Origin: Gracilariopsis chorda
Lineage: Eukaryota > Rhodophyta > Florideophyceae > Gracilariales > Gracilariaceae
Direction: 5' to 3'
DNA length: 64,000 nucleotides
Assembly (NCBI GenBank): GCA_003194525.1
Contig: NBIV01000021.1
Location: forward strand, 62,001-126,000
This document shows, one piece after another, positions 20,322-28,860 of this stretch; the stretch's first letter is position 1; each line of letters begins with the position of its first letter. Under the pieces are notes generated by a model. That model saw only the letters and a list, made by a program, of their open reading frames with translations, searched no databases and had not been told where the DNA came from. The position numbers and the translations under genes were made by a program.

Positions 20322-20723
20322 TTTGGAAAAGCGGGCACCGTGTGGCGGTGCGCTGCGCGTGTAATGACGAATTGGTCCGACGAAGACGTAATGGGCGCAC
20401 ACTCCCAAAGCGGCGACACCACCGCAGCAGCACGCGATCGTGCACACGACGACTGGCGCCCACGCACAACTGCAGCCGAAGTCGCGCGCGCAGCGAATTA
20501 CACGCGTCGAGCGCCACCGCGCGCAATTTGCACGCCGCGTTTAATTGCAATGCGCAGCCAATTGCGCTCTCATCATTCGCCCCCTCCCCCCGCCAGTCAG
20601 TCCTTTCTCATCCTGCACACCTCTCCATTCATTCATATCACTCTCGCCATCCTTCCCGCTCGCTTCACCCTCCAGTAGAGCGCTTTCTTCCTCCCCCCCA
20701 CAACCTCCCCCCCGCCGCTCACC
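20322..20723. promoter_or_regulatory. bidirectional promoter region, BED-finger / WD40 genes
   Basis: A 0.4-kb GC-rich gap between divergent start codons, with a pyrimidine-rich leader just before the WD40 gene. No TATA box is evident. Confidence 0.45.
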
Positions 20724-22409
20724 ATGCCGGATTTTGCGAAGGGCTCTGTCCAGACCATCACCGTAGCCCCGCACAGCAATCTTCTCGCCGCCCAAACATC
20801 TTCAGATTCCTTTGCTCTTGCGCGTATAGAAGCGCCGACGAAGTCGCCCCAACCGTTCCAACCCTGCAAGACCTATGCTGCTTCTTCTCTCACATCCCTC
20901 TGCCTTCCCTCAACCAACGTTCTCTACCATGCAGATTCAAGAGGAGCATTTCATCGCCACGCAATATCCGATGCACCCACGCTTCAGTACTCGGTCGACG
21001 CCGCTCATTCAGGCCACGAGCTGACCACTGTAACCGCCCTATCGTCTGATTCCCTCGTCATCACAGCCGGAAAAGACGGCACCGTGCGATGTTGGGATCC
21101 CGAGACACGTCAGAGCACAGCTCGACTAGCCGGCCACCGATACGAAGTTCGCTCCGTAGCGGCATCATCGTCGTCCGATGTCGATGCCACTCCCGTCACC
21201 ATCGTCGCTTCCGGAGGGAGAGATAAGACAATACGCCTTTGGGACGTGCGTGCACATTCGTCAAAGGAGATTCACGTCTTTGAGGGCCATTCTGGATGGG
21301 TGCATAGCGTTGCTTTAACCGCCACCCCGTCCCCACTGCTGCTTTCTTGTGCGGGCGATAAAACCGTTCGCTTGTGGGATCTCGTCGCAATGAAGCAACG
21401 TACCGTCTTTAGCGGTCACGAATTCCGCGTCTGGAGCGTTGCGTTTTCCCCAGATGGCTCTTTTGCAGTTAGCGGAAGCACTGATGCTACTGTCAGGCTA
21501 TGGAGCGTTGGCAAGGACGAAGGCAAGTGTAATATCCTAGAGGGACATAGAGATAGTGTCATATCCGTCGCTGCTCATACACCGGCTTCTGTTATTTCTG
21601 GTTGTGAAGACGGCGCGTTGTTTAGCTGGGATTGTCGCGGTCTTCTCAATGTCCCTAAAGATGCACCTCTCGTCAACACTCAAGTCGAACAGAAAGCAGT
21701 ACCAGCTGTGTCTTCTGCTGTCGAATCGGAACAAACGTCGCCGAGGAGACGTCTTTCACATCGCCGTATTGGCCAAACACCGCTCGATCACAAACAATCG
21801 TCACCTAGGAGAACTGTTCCGGAGAGCATTATCGACCAATCCCCGGTTGATCACAAGCAGCCACTGATCCAGACTGAAGCACAACCTAAGTCTACATCCG
21901 ATCGTCAACCATTCTCCTCCGGCAAACCAAAACACGTTGGCGCCGATGAATTGCGCTCTGAAAATGTATCAAACACTGCACACTCACCAAGCGCTTCACT
22001 CGGTACCCAGCGCACAGAGTTACTGAAGACAGCCGCCGTTACACCCCCCCAGAAGGACCCCCGGTTTGACAAATCCGCTGCTGAACTAGTAAACGCATTA
22101 AAGCAGATACAAACTTTAGAAAAGTCTTTGCAACAGGCGCAAACATCTTTGCGAATGAAGGATACCCAGATCGAACAATTGAATCGATCGGTTGCAGAAA
22201 AGGATACATTCATTTCACGTCTTCAAGCGGAAGCTGATTCTTCCAAACAGCTTCTGCATGCAGCGAATGTGAGAAAGCTCTTTCTGGAAAACCCGAGGAA
22301 GGCCGATGTTGCTCTGGACTATCAAGAACCTGTTAACAAGATTGGAGCTGTGACCGATCAACTTTCAGCCTTGAAGGCTAGACTGGATGCTATGATTGCT
22401 ACTAACTGA
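20724..22409 (+). CDS. WD40-repeat protein with C-terminal coiled coil
   Basis: 561 residues; the ATG at 20724 lies in ACCATGC context. At least five clear WD40 repeats lie at about 95-320, with end motifs GTVRCWD, KTIRLWD, KTVRLWD, ATVRLWS and GALFSWD and the typical GH dipeptides. The N-terminal 95 residues are probably degenerate blades of the same propeller. A Ser/Pro/Gln-rich linker (about 330-430) leads to a coiled coil at about 440-545 with heptad pattern (IQTLEKSLQQAQTSL, IEQLNRSV). It should be a scaffold in a protein complex. Partners cannot be told from sequence. The architecture recalls centriolar POC1, but red algae lack centrioles, so I do not transfer that name. Confidence 0.8.
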   Translation: MPDFAKGSVQTITVAPHSNLLAAQTSSDSFALARIEAPTKSPQPFQPCKTYAASSLTSLCLPSTNVLYHADSRGAFHRHAISDAPTLQYSVDAAHSGHELTTVTALSSDSLVITAGKDGTVRCWDPETRQSTARLAGHRYEVRSVAASSSSDVDATPVTIVASGGRDKTIRLWDVRAHSSKEIHVFEGHSGWVHSVALTATPSPLLLSCAGDKTVRLWDLVAMKQRTVFSGHEFRVWSVAFSPDGSFAVSGSTDATVRLWSVGKDEGKCNILEGHRDSVISVAAHTPASVISGCEDGALFSWDCRGLLNVPKDAPLVNTQVEQKAVPAVSSAVESEQTSPRRRLSHRRIGQTPLDHKQSSPRRTVPESIIDQSPVDHKQPLIQTEAQPKSTSDRQPFSSGKPKHVGADELRSENVSNTAHSPSASLGTQRTELLKTAAVTPPQKDPRFDKSAAELVNALKQIQTLEKSLQQAQTSLRMKDTQIEQLNRSVAEKDTFISRLQAEADSSKQLLHAANVRKLFLENPRKADVALDYQEPVNKIGAVTDQLSALKARLDAMIATN

Positions 22410-23716
22410 TACAAGGGTTACCCTGTTCTATGCGGACTAACTCTCTAATTTGTTATACTTCACTTCGTTAATGTCTTCAGCTTATGATAGCAGCCAAACC
22501 ACTACTTTTCAAGAACAGACAAACGATTGTGTAAAAACTAGGCTTGTTTAGGTGCAGAAAACGACACATAAATAGAAGATTCACCTCTAGCTCTTGTACT
22601 GCTGTGCTCTGATCGCACTTTCGTATTCGACTGCAACTTGCCTTGTCGCGGGTCGCAAAGACAGCAACGTTCACTTGACAGAGTTGAGCGCTTCCAGAAA
22701 CATATTTTCCTTTGATGCAGCCATGATGTACGAATACGCTGAACACGAGCTACTCCAGTCCAAAAGGCAGTCGTCCTTTCGTCCCGTGCCAAGTTGTCTT
22801 GGCTGTCGTTGACATCGAGGATGATAGCCCGAGCTTTCTGACGTACAAAGTACTGCGGACCCTTTTCGGGCCTGCGAACAAGCTCTCTCTACCAACGGTA
22901 CGTCTGGGCCACAGGGCTGTTTTTCTCTTGGTATGAAAAGGAAATAGACTACTGTTCATGAATGAATCAGAACTTGAAGCGTTTCCACATTGGCTGTGAT
23001 CCAGGTGAAGGATCTCGTCCAAGAGTCACGCTGTTTATGGCAAAGTCACTGAAGGCGCCGATTAACATACACGAAGATTATTAAAATCTGGTGCGAAAGG
23101 TCGTAAACAATGTCCTTCTTGTGATACTGCTGTGCTACTTGAACCGTGATGAGCAAAAGTTATCCCGAATCGAAGCGACCCATGGAATGAGAGAGTTGTA
23201 GAAAGCACATACTTTTACTTGATTGCGTTCTGTCAGCATTTCTCTTCTGCTCATTAAAAAGCGATGTTCACCCCGACAGTAAAAATCTCCCCACGGTGAC
23301 GAGAGTTCTTCTCAATATGAATGCAAAACAGAATCTTGGAGAGGTGACAAAAGCTTTGTGCTTCTTAGTATGTCCGAAAGTGTCAGCTCTCACGGAGGGA
23401 GATTTCAGCTTTTCTTGCACCCTTCTGCCTTTTCGCTGTGGAAGCACTCACAGATTCGTAAGGAAGAAATAGTAGCAGTTAACTTGTAAACAATGGTGTG
23501 GATAGGTTTTCTCACACACTACTGATCCAACCATTCCCCACTTCGAAGCAAAACACATCTTTCCATATCGCAGCCATTGCGGTAACCCATCTGCTTTTGT
23601 TTTGCTCGGGCTGGAAGTCAATTCTGTGAAAGCTTTGAAAACTTCGCAACTCTGAAGGTTGGAGGGCATTTCTGCTTTGTATACGGACTATCTTTCTTGA
23701 GTTACAAAGGTTGACC
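22410..23716. other. AT-richer intergenic stretch
   Basis: Holds the 3' UTR of the WD40 gene and the 5' flank of the formin. Short frames occur on both strands with no domain. I see no RNA gene or repeat. Confidence 0.5.
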
Positions 23717-25723
23717 ATGGCTCGCAGGAGTAAAAGAAATGATGCTCAGGTTACTCTGGAGGATAGATTGGGCCCAGATGTGCTAAAGAAGTTAGAAACA
23801 ATGGCCGGCGAATTCGTTCGGTTTGAGAAAGGCGACTTTGGTTTTTTCATTGATCCAGCTCGGTATGCTGTGAAGCAGAGACAAGTTGGTCCACTGGGAA
23901 GAGGACGTCGCAGAAAAGTGGTTGCCGGAGTTGATAAAGACGGAAACATCATTACTGCGTGGATCGGAGTCGACAACAAAAGTAAGGGGACAAAGACTGA
24001 TGCTGGTGAGCTCGTTAACATTCCTGACGGTTATGGGGATGGAACCGGCCACGTCGGAACAGGTACGGGAAAAGGAGGTGGCAAGGGAACTAAAGGTGGA
24101 GGAAAGGGAGGCGGCGGCGGAGGGGGCGGTAGTGGCAGTGGCAGTGGCAGTGGAGGTGGGAGCGGTAGTGGTGATGGTAGTGGAGGTGGAGGAGGAGGTA
24201 GTGGGGGCGGTGGCGGAACCGGCAGCGGAGCTCCAAATAGTGGAGGTTCAGGACCAGGAAGCGGACAAGGTGGTAGGAAATCCGCAGCAAAACCACCAGC
24301 CAGTGCAGCCGAAGTTGCCAAACAAGCGGCGGAGAAACGAGCTATAGCAGGGGTATCCAGCACGCCTGAAAAGAAAGATGAAGATGGAACGAAGCCTGCC
24401 GCGCCGACAGGACCCCCTGTTCCGAAACCACCCGTTGGGAATCTGCAGGCTAAGGCGAACGAGGCAAGAGGTCGCAAGAAGAAGCCTCTGCATTGGGCAA
24501 AGGTTCCCAAGAATCTTCTCAAAGACGCCATGTGGACTTCTCTTGATGATAGCTCAATTCGTCTGAATGAAGATGAAATCGATGAGTTGTTTGGTGTGGA
24601 TGTTGCACCGCAGTTTGTGGCAGAAGCTGAAGCAGCGAAGCCTGAGGTGCTGCCTCACAAGCGGAAGCACAACGTCAATATTATTCTAGCCAATCTGAAG
24701 ATGACCACTGACCAAATTAAGGACGTAGTCAGGGTACCAACATACAAGGAACTGGAGGCGTCTAATCTACAAGCATTGCTAATGATCTGCCCAACTCCAG
24801 AAGAAGAGCAGCTGCTGAATCAGAACCAAAACATTATCGACGAAGTGGACAAAACCGATAGGTTTATGATGGAGTTGGCACAACTACCGGGTCTGAGAGG
24901 GAAGGTTTTGTGCGGACTCTCAGCAAAGACATTTAACGAAGAGGCCATCGATTTGATCAAGAGCATGGATACTTACGCCATGATTCCGGTCGAAGTTGAG
25001 AACTCTGCAAAGTTGAACAAGATGCTGGAAATTGTCCTGGCACTTGGCAACTTCTTGAACTCAGGAACTGGTCGTGGTGGAGCGCACGGCTTCAAGTTGG
25101 AGGCTTTAGCAATGCTGAGCACAGTTAAGGACTCGAGGGGAGATACTCTCCTGGACTACCTCGTCAAGATCATCATGCAGGATTATCCGCATCTGTATCC
25201 GCTGGACGACATGCCAACTCTACAAAAAAGCGAGGCGCTGTCTCTGGATGCCATTGGAGAAGACGTACAGGCGATTCTAGACAGTGTGACGAACGTGGCG
25301 GAGCAAATCAAGCAAATTGGTGACGATCCATCAATGGAGAGATTCAAGTCCGAAATGAGCGCGTTCTCAGAGGAAGCGACAAAAGTAAGAGAAGAAATTG
25401 TTTCACTTCGCGCACTGATGATGGAAAAGCTTCAGCATATGATGGCGCACTTTGGGGAGAGAAACAAGGCTGCGAGGGGCCGGCAGGAAGATATTTTAAG
25501 GATGCTGAGAGAATTTTCCGCAGACCTGACGGCTGCGGTTGCCCGCTACAACGAGAGATGTGAACGAGAAGCTAAGAAAGCGGCAAAGGCCGGCGGTAAG
25601 CCACCAGCTAAACCTGTTCCTTCCGGAGAAAATGTGCCTGCGCTACCAGATGCACCGCAAGAGGGCCCTAGCGTGACCGAAAAAATTGTATCGGGCTCCA
25701 GAGCTAGCGGAACTGCAGAATGA
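23717..25723 (+). CDS. formin (FH2-domain actin nucleator) with Gly/Ser linker in place of FH1
   Basis: 668 residues; the ATG at 23717 sits in the context ACCATGG. It nucleates and elongates unbranched actin filaments. The FH2 domain begins near KKKPLHWAKV (255-264) and runs to about 620. Its hallmark is LALGNFLNSGTGRGGAHGFK (441-460), and LPGLRGKV is near 390. The N-terminal 110 residues are basic and match no GTPase-binding or PTEN/C2 domain that I know. Residues 115-187 are almost pure Gly/Ser. Only a tiny proline run (TGPPVPKPPVG, 231-241) stands where the profilin-binding FH1 is usually long. The C-terminus (about 630-668) shows no clear DAD motif. Regulation by Rho GTPase is therefore uncertain. 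Confidence 0.92.
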   Translation: MARRSKRNDAQVTLEDRLGPDVLKKLETMAGEFVRFEKGDFGFFIDPARYAVKQRQVGPLGRGRRRKVVAGVDKDGNIITAWIGVDNKSKGTKTDAGELVNIPDGYGDGTGHVGTGTGKGGGKGTKGGGKGGGGGGGGSGSGSGSGGGSGSGDGSGGGGGGSGGGGGTGSGAPNSGGSGPGSGQGGRKSAAKPPASAAEVAKQAAEKRAIAGVSSTPEKKDEDGTKPAAPTGPPVPKPPVGNLQAKANEARGRKKKPLHWAKVPKNLLKDAMWTSLDDSSIRLNEDEIDELFGVDVAPQFVAEAEAAKPEVLPHKRKHNVNIILANLKMTTDQIKDVVRVPTYKELEASNLQALLMICPTPEEEQLLNQNQNIIDEVDKTDRFMMELAQLPGLRGKVLCGLSAKTFNEEAIDLIKSMDTYAMIPVEVENSAKLNKMLEIVLALGNFLNSGTGRGGAHGFKLEALAMLSTVKDSRGDTLLDYLVKIIMQDYPHLYPLDDMPTLQKSEALSLDAIGEDVQAILDSVTNVAEQIKQIGDDPSMERFKSEMSAFSEEATKVREEIVSLRALMMEKLQHMMAHFGERNKAARGRQEDILRMLREFSADLTAAVARYNERCEREAKKAAKAGGKPPAKPVPSGENVPALPDAPQEGPSVTEKIVSGSRASGTAE

Positions 25724-26466
25724 GCTCAGGTTGAATTGACGCGTTCTCATTGTCGGGGTTCACGATATTCATAACCCTTTGATAGCATGACGGAAGCAAC
25801 GCGTTGTAAGATGTGGAATGGTGTAGCTAGAAGCAAGTGCAGTTGGCGCCTTTCAGTTCCATTTTGTTTGTTGAGAAAGAAAGAATATGCGCGAATCAGC
25901 AAAAGATCATGTTTGTGCCCATTTCTTTTTGAGTAGCGTCGCCCAAGGCAGCACACCAGAGGTGCTTGGATAGTGAATCAGCGCTCTGACTTGGGACTCG
26001 GCTTTGCGATGTGGAGGATAGCTAACAGGAAGTAAAAGGCCATAACCCAGTCCACAGATTAAGAACCGCCCACAAGGAGGGGTTCCAAGAATAGTACCCC
26101 TTGCCATGATAACAAGAAAAAGTTAGTGGAAATGATTTACAATTGAAGGCGCCTCTCGTGAGATGTAAGAATGAGGAAGCGATCGATCTGACTAGAACGA
26201 GTAAAAGGTAGGGCGTACGGGTAGGTAACAATGGGCAGACACACAAATATTAAAGACGCAAAGGTGTTAAGGGGTAGGCGAGACAAAACATGAAGGGTGA
26301 GGGTGCAATGCAACCGTGATAAGAACCAACAAGCAGCTGCAGCGACGGAGGTGACCAACAATGAAACATAGTGCAATAAGTAAGCGCACAGAACGCAGGC
26401 GTGCAAAAAAGAAAACGTGGGGAAACTCGGCGGTTTCGTGAGCAGTGTGAACAAAAAAAAACGGAG
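25724..26466. other. 3' flanks of convergent formin and BAR-like genes
   Basis: Untranslated sequence between two converging genes. No further gene is supported. Confidence 0.5.
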
Positions 26467-27249
26467 TCAGGATGAGGAGTCTTGGGCGTCTTCAGCCATC
26501 TTAGCCGGCTGTTCGTACAAGTCGGCCGCTCTTCGGAAGGTGTCTGCTTTCGCTTGGGCTACGTTGAGGGTCCATTCAGATAGCTTTGAAGTGCAGTGAG
26601 AAATGAGAGCGCGACATTCAGCGGAGAGGGTTTCGCTGGTTGCGCGCCATATGGTTGCGGTAGTCTCGATAAGAGTGTCAAAACCGTCAGTGTCCGTTTG
26701 CCTTCTCAGTCTATTCCACTCGTTCTTCTGGGCAAGATACCTCTTTCTGAGCGGGACAATTTTGTCTGTGTAGGAGTCCTCGAAGGTTCTAGCCAGGTCA
26801 ACAATGGGCGGGTACACGTCCATGGCGTATGCCTGCAAACAGCTGGCAGCGGACTGTTGGGACTGCACAAACGCGAACTGGGCGGCGAGAGCATCCTTCG
26901 GGACGTACGCCTGGAGCATATCGCCGAGGGCAGATTCCGGGGACAAAGAGGACGAAAGCTGTTTTTCAACTCGAGTGAGCTGTAACATGGCGCGTTTATG
27001 CGCCTCTGCATGGGTGGCGAGTTCGGAAATGAGGTTTCGCAGGTCGTCCAGAACGGAGAGAATTTCGTAGAGGGGGTAGTCAGCTTCGTAAGCGTCCTTT
27101 GCGGGACGCAGTGCAATTTGCTGAATGGACTGTTCTATGGAGCGCTTGGCCTGGTTGAGACGCGGTTGCAGGGCGACGTTGACGTCGGCGGAAGCGCGTT
27201 TGACGCGATCCTGCAGGTCCTTGACCCAGGAGGAGGCCAAGGGGTTCAT
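26467..27249 (-). CDS. BAR-like coiled-coil protein
   Basis: 260 residues from the ATG at 27249; upstream codons are poly-Pro low complexity. The protein is almost wholly helical. It starts MNPLASSWVKDLQDRVKRAS, a basic amphipathic stretch. Three long helices with spacing typical of BAR/sorting-nexin-type dimers follow, with QLTRVEKQLSSSLSPESALG in the middle and KIVPLRKRYLAQKNEWNRLR later. BAR domains bind and bend membranes in endocytosis and trafficking. No PX, SH3 or PH domain is attached. The family assignment rests on length and helix pattern, not on a diagnostic motif. Confidence 0.5.
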   Translation of the reverse strand: MNPLASSWVKDLQDRVKRASADVNVALQPRLNQAKRSIEQSIQQIALRPAKDAYEADYPLYEILSVLDDLRNLISELATHAEAHKRAMLQLTRVEKQLSSSLSPESALGDMLQAYVPKDALAAQFAFVQSQQSAASCLQAYAMDVYPPIVDLARTFEDSYTDKIVPLRKRYLAQKNEWNRLRRQTDTDGFDTLIETTATIWRATSETLSAECRALISHCTSKLSEWTLNVAQAKADTFRRAADLYEQPAKMAEDAQDSSS

Positions 27250-27750
27250 CTTCTTGCGCGACGACAGAGGTGGGACGGTGGGAGCCGGGTGGGGGGGGTT
27301 GGGGGGGAGCGGCGGCGGCGGCAGCGGCGGCGGCGGTGGGGACGACGAGACGCGGAGTGAAGGTGTGACGGAAGCAACTCGCGTGTGTGAGTCTCGCAAA
27401 CCGTGCACTCGAAGAAGCGGAATGCTCCGTCAGCCAAACGCAAGTAGCACACCGCGGCAGTCCGGAGCGGACGCGCACGTGTCCACGCGCACACGACGTA
27501 CACGTGGTGGAGACTGCCGCTGACGCGCGTCGGGCAACAGTGCAAACGCGAGAGGTGTAATTGTTGTTTCGCGATGGCGCAAGTGCGCGGTGTCGCGCTC
27601 CCCCCGCTCCGCACCGCTTAAAGCTCAAAAACAAAACTTGAGAGCGCGGAGAAAGACACAAGCGTCGCCGCTCAGTGTGCACCCGTCGTTGTGGTCGCCA
27701 CGCCACGCGCTCAACTCCGCGGAAGGGACAAAGTGGACGGGTCTGAAACG
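27250..27750. promoter_or_regulatory. bidirectional promoter region, BAR-like / PH-like genes
   Basis: A half-kilobase GC-rich gap between divergent start codons. A (GGC/GGT)-rich run lies at 27300-27345 in the BAR-like 5' leader. No TATA box is evident. Confidence 0.4.
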
Positions 27751-28404
27751 ATGCCCACATTCGCCCCGCTCCGGCGCCTACGACCGCCTGCCGACCGTGG
27801 TGACAGTCGCTCAAATGCTTGGCCAAACGCTAAGCGCACGGCCACCGGACTCACCGCGAGTGACAGTAACACACAGCGCAAGCCACCGCGTCGAATGCGT
27901 CGCGTCGTTTCTCTCAACACCACCGCCACCACCGCCACCACCGCCACGAGCGGCGCCACAGCGTTGTCAACCGCCGCATCTCCGTCGCCTTCCGGTGAAG
28001 GTGCCCGTGAGAAGAACGTGGTGAAACAGGACGTACTGTCCCGCGCGCGCGTGGTGGAGCGACACCTCCGCGCCGCAATCCGGGCAGACGCCACAAGAAA
28101 CGTGCTGCACGGGCTGGTGCGCGTGCCGTGGATATGCGGTTTGCGCACATGCAGACTACTGGCGCTCAAGGAACGCACGCTGGTGTGCTGCGACCAGCAC
28201 GCGGAGCGGGTGCTGTGGCGGGAGCAGGTGGAAGGGGCGCGAGTGCGCGTGCAACTCCGGCAGTGCAAGGTGGTGGTGTCGAAGCTGGTGTCCGGCGCCA
28301 TGCTGCAGTTCTGGGCGCCGGACGAACTGGCCACTCGGCGCTGGGCCGCGGCGCTGCTACGCGCATCGTCCATGGCGCGCCTGCGCGCGCGCTGCTGGTC
28401 GTGA
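27751..28404 (+). CDS. small basic protein with C-terminal PH-like domain
   Basis: 217 residues from the ATG at 27751. The first 100 residues are Thr/Ser/Arg-rich, disordered and encoded by GCC/ACC repeats. Residues from about 115 to 210 have the strand pattern of a pleckstrin-homology fold: VLHGLVRVP, CRLLALKERTLVCC, VRVQLRQCKVVV, MLQFWAPDELATRRWAAALL. The last segment matches the C-terminal PH helix with its conserved Trp. Such domains bind phosphoinositides or proteins at membranes. The match is by pattern only. Confidence 0.5.
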   Translation: MPTFAPLRRLRPPADRGDSRSNAWPNAKRTATGLTASDSNTQRKPPRRMRRVVSLNTTATTATTATSGATALSTAASPSPSGEGAREKNVVKQDVLSRARVVERHLRAAIRADATRNVLHGLVRVPWICGLRTCRLLALKERTLVCCDQHAERVLWREQVEGARVRVQLRQCKVVVSKLVSGAMLQFWAPDELATRRWAAALLRASSMARLRARCWS

Positions 28405-28860
28405 GCGCGCAGTTTTGGACGCGCCACGTGCGTGGCGCGCGCTTCTTACGTAATGCTCAATTCAGCGTTTAAAAATACTTTTGTTCTGTTCCTTTTCGTT
28501 CGTTGTGGTGCGCTTCGCTTCGCGCGCCGTTGCGCTTCGCGCGCCGTTGCGTTTCGCGCCCCGCTTCGTTGCGCTCCGCGCCCCGCCGCGCCTGCCTTCT
28601 TTCGCTTCGCGCACCACCGTCTCGGCCCGCGTCTTCGTCCGCGCAGCGCCCTCCTTCCCGTCCACTGCCCGTCCCCGCGCCCCACCTCGTTACGCCCCTC
28701 CCCGCACCATGCCGTCCAGTCGCCCCCCAACCAACACAAACGTCCTCAACATCCGCCTCCTCACTCACTCCCCCCGCCTACCCTGCTCATTCCATCTCCG
28801 CTGCATCTTTTCATTAACCGTCCGCTCCGCGTTCGTCGCGTCCGGCGAGATATACAGCAC
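28405..28860 (+). promoter_or_regulatory. promoter region of the sorbosone-dehydrogenase-like gene
   Basis: Contains repeated CGCTTCGCGCGCCGTTG units (28505-28575), including TTGCGCTTCGC at 28530-28540, the complement of a motif found upstream of the phosphatase and synthetase genes. A pyrimidine-rich leader follows. Confidence 0.4.

Noticed and set aside
20724-22409. Naming the WD40/coiled-coil protein POC1
   Set aside because: Architecture is similar, but red algae lack centrioles, and WD40 plus coiled coil is too common to justify the name.
24031-24531. Minus-strand proline-rich frame opposite the formin
   Set aside because: It is the shadow of the Gly/Ser linker: GGN/AGN codons read as poly-Pro on the complement.
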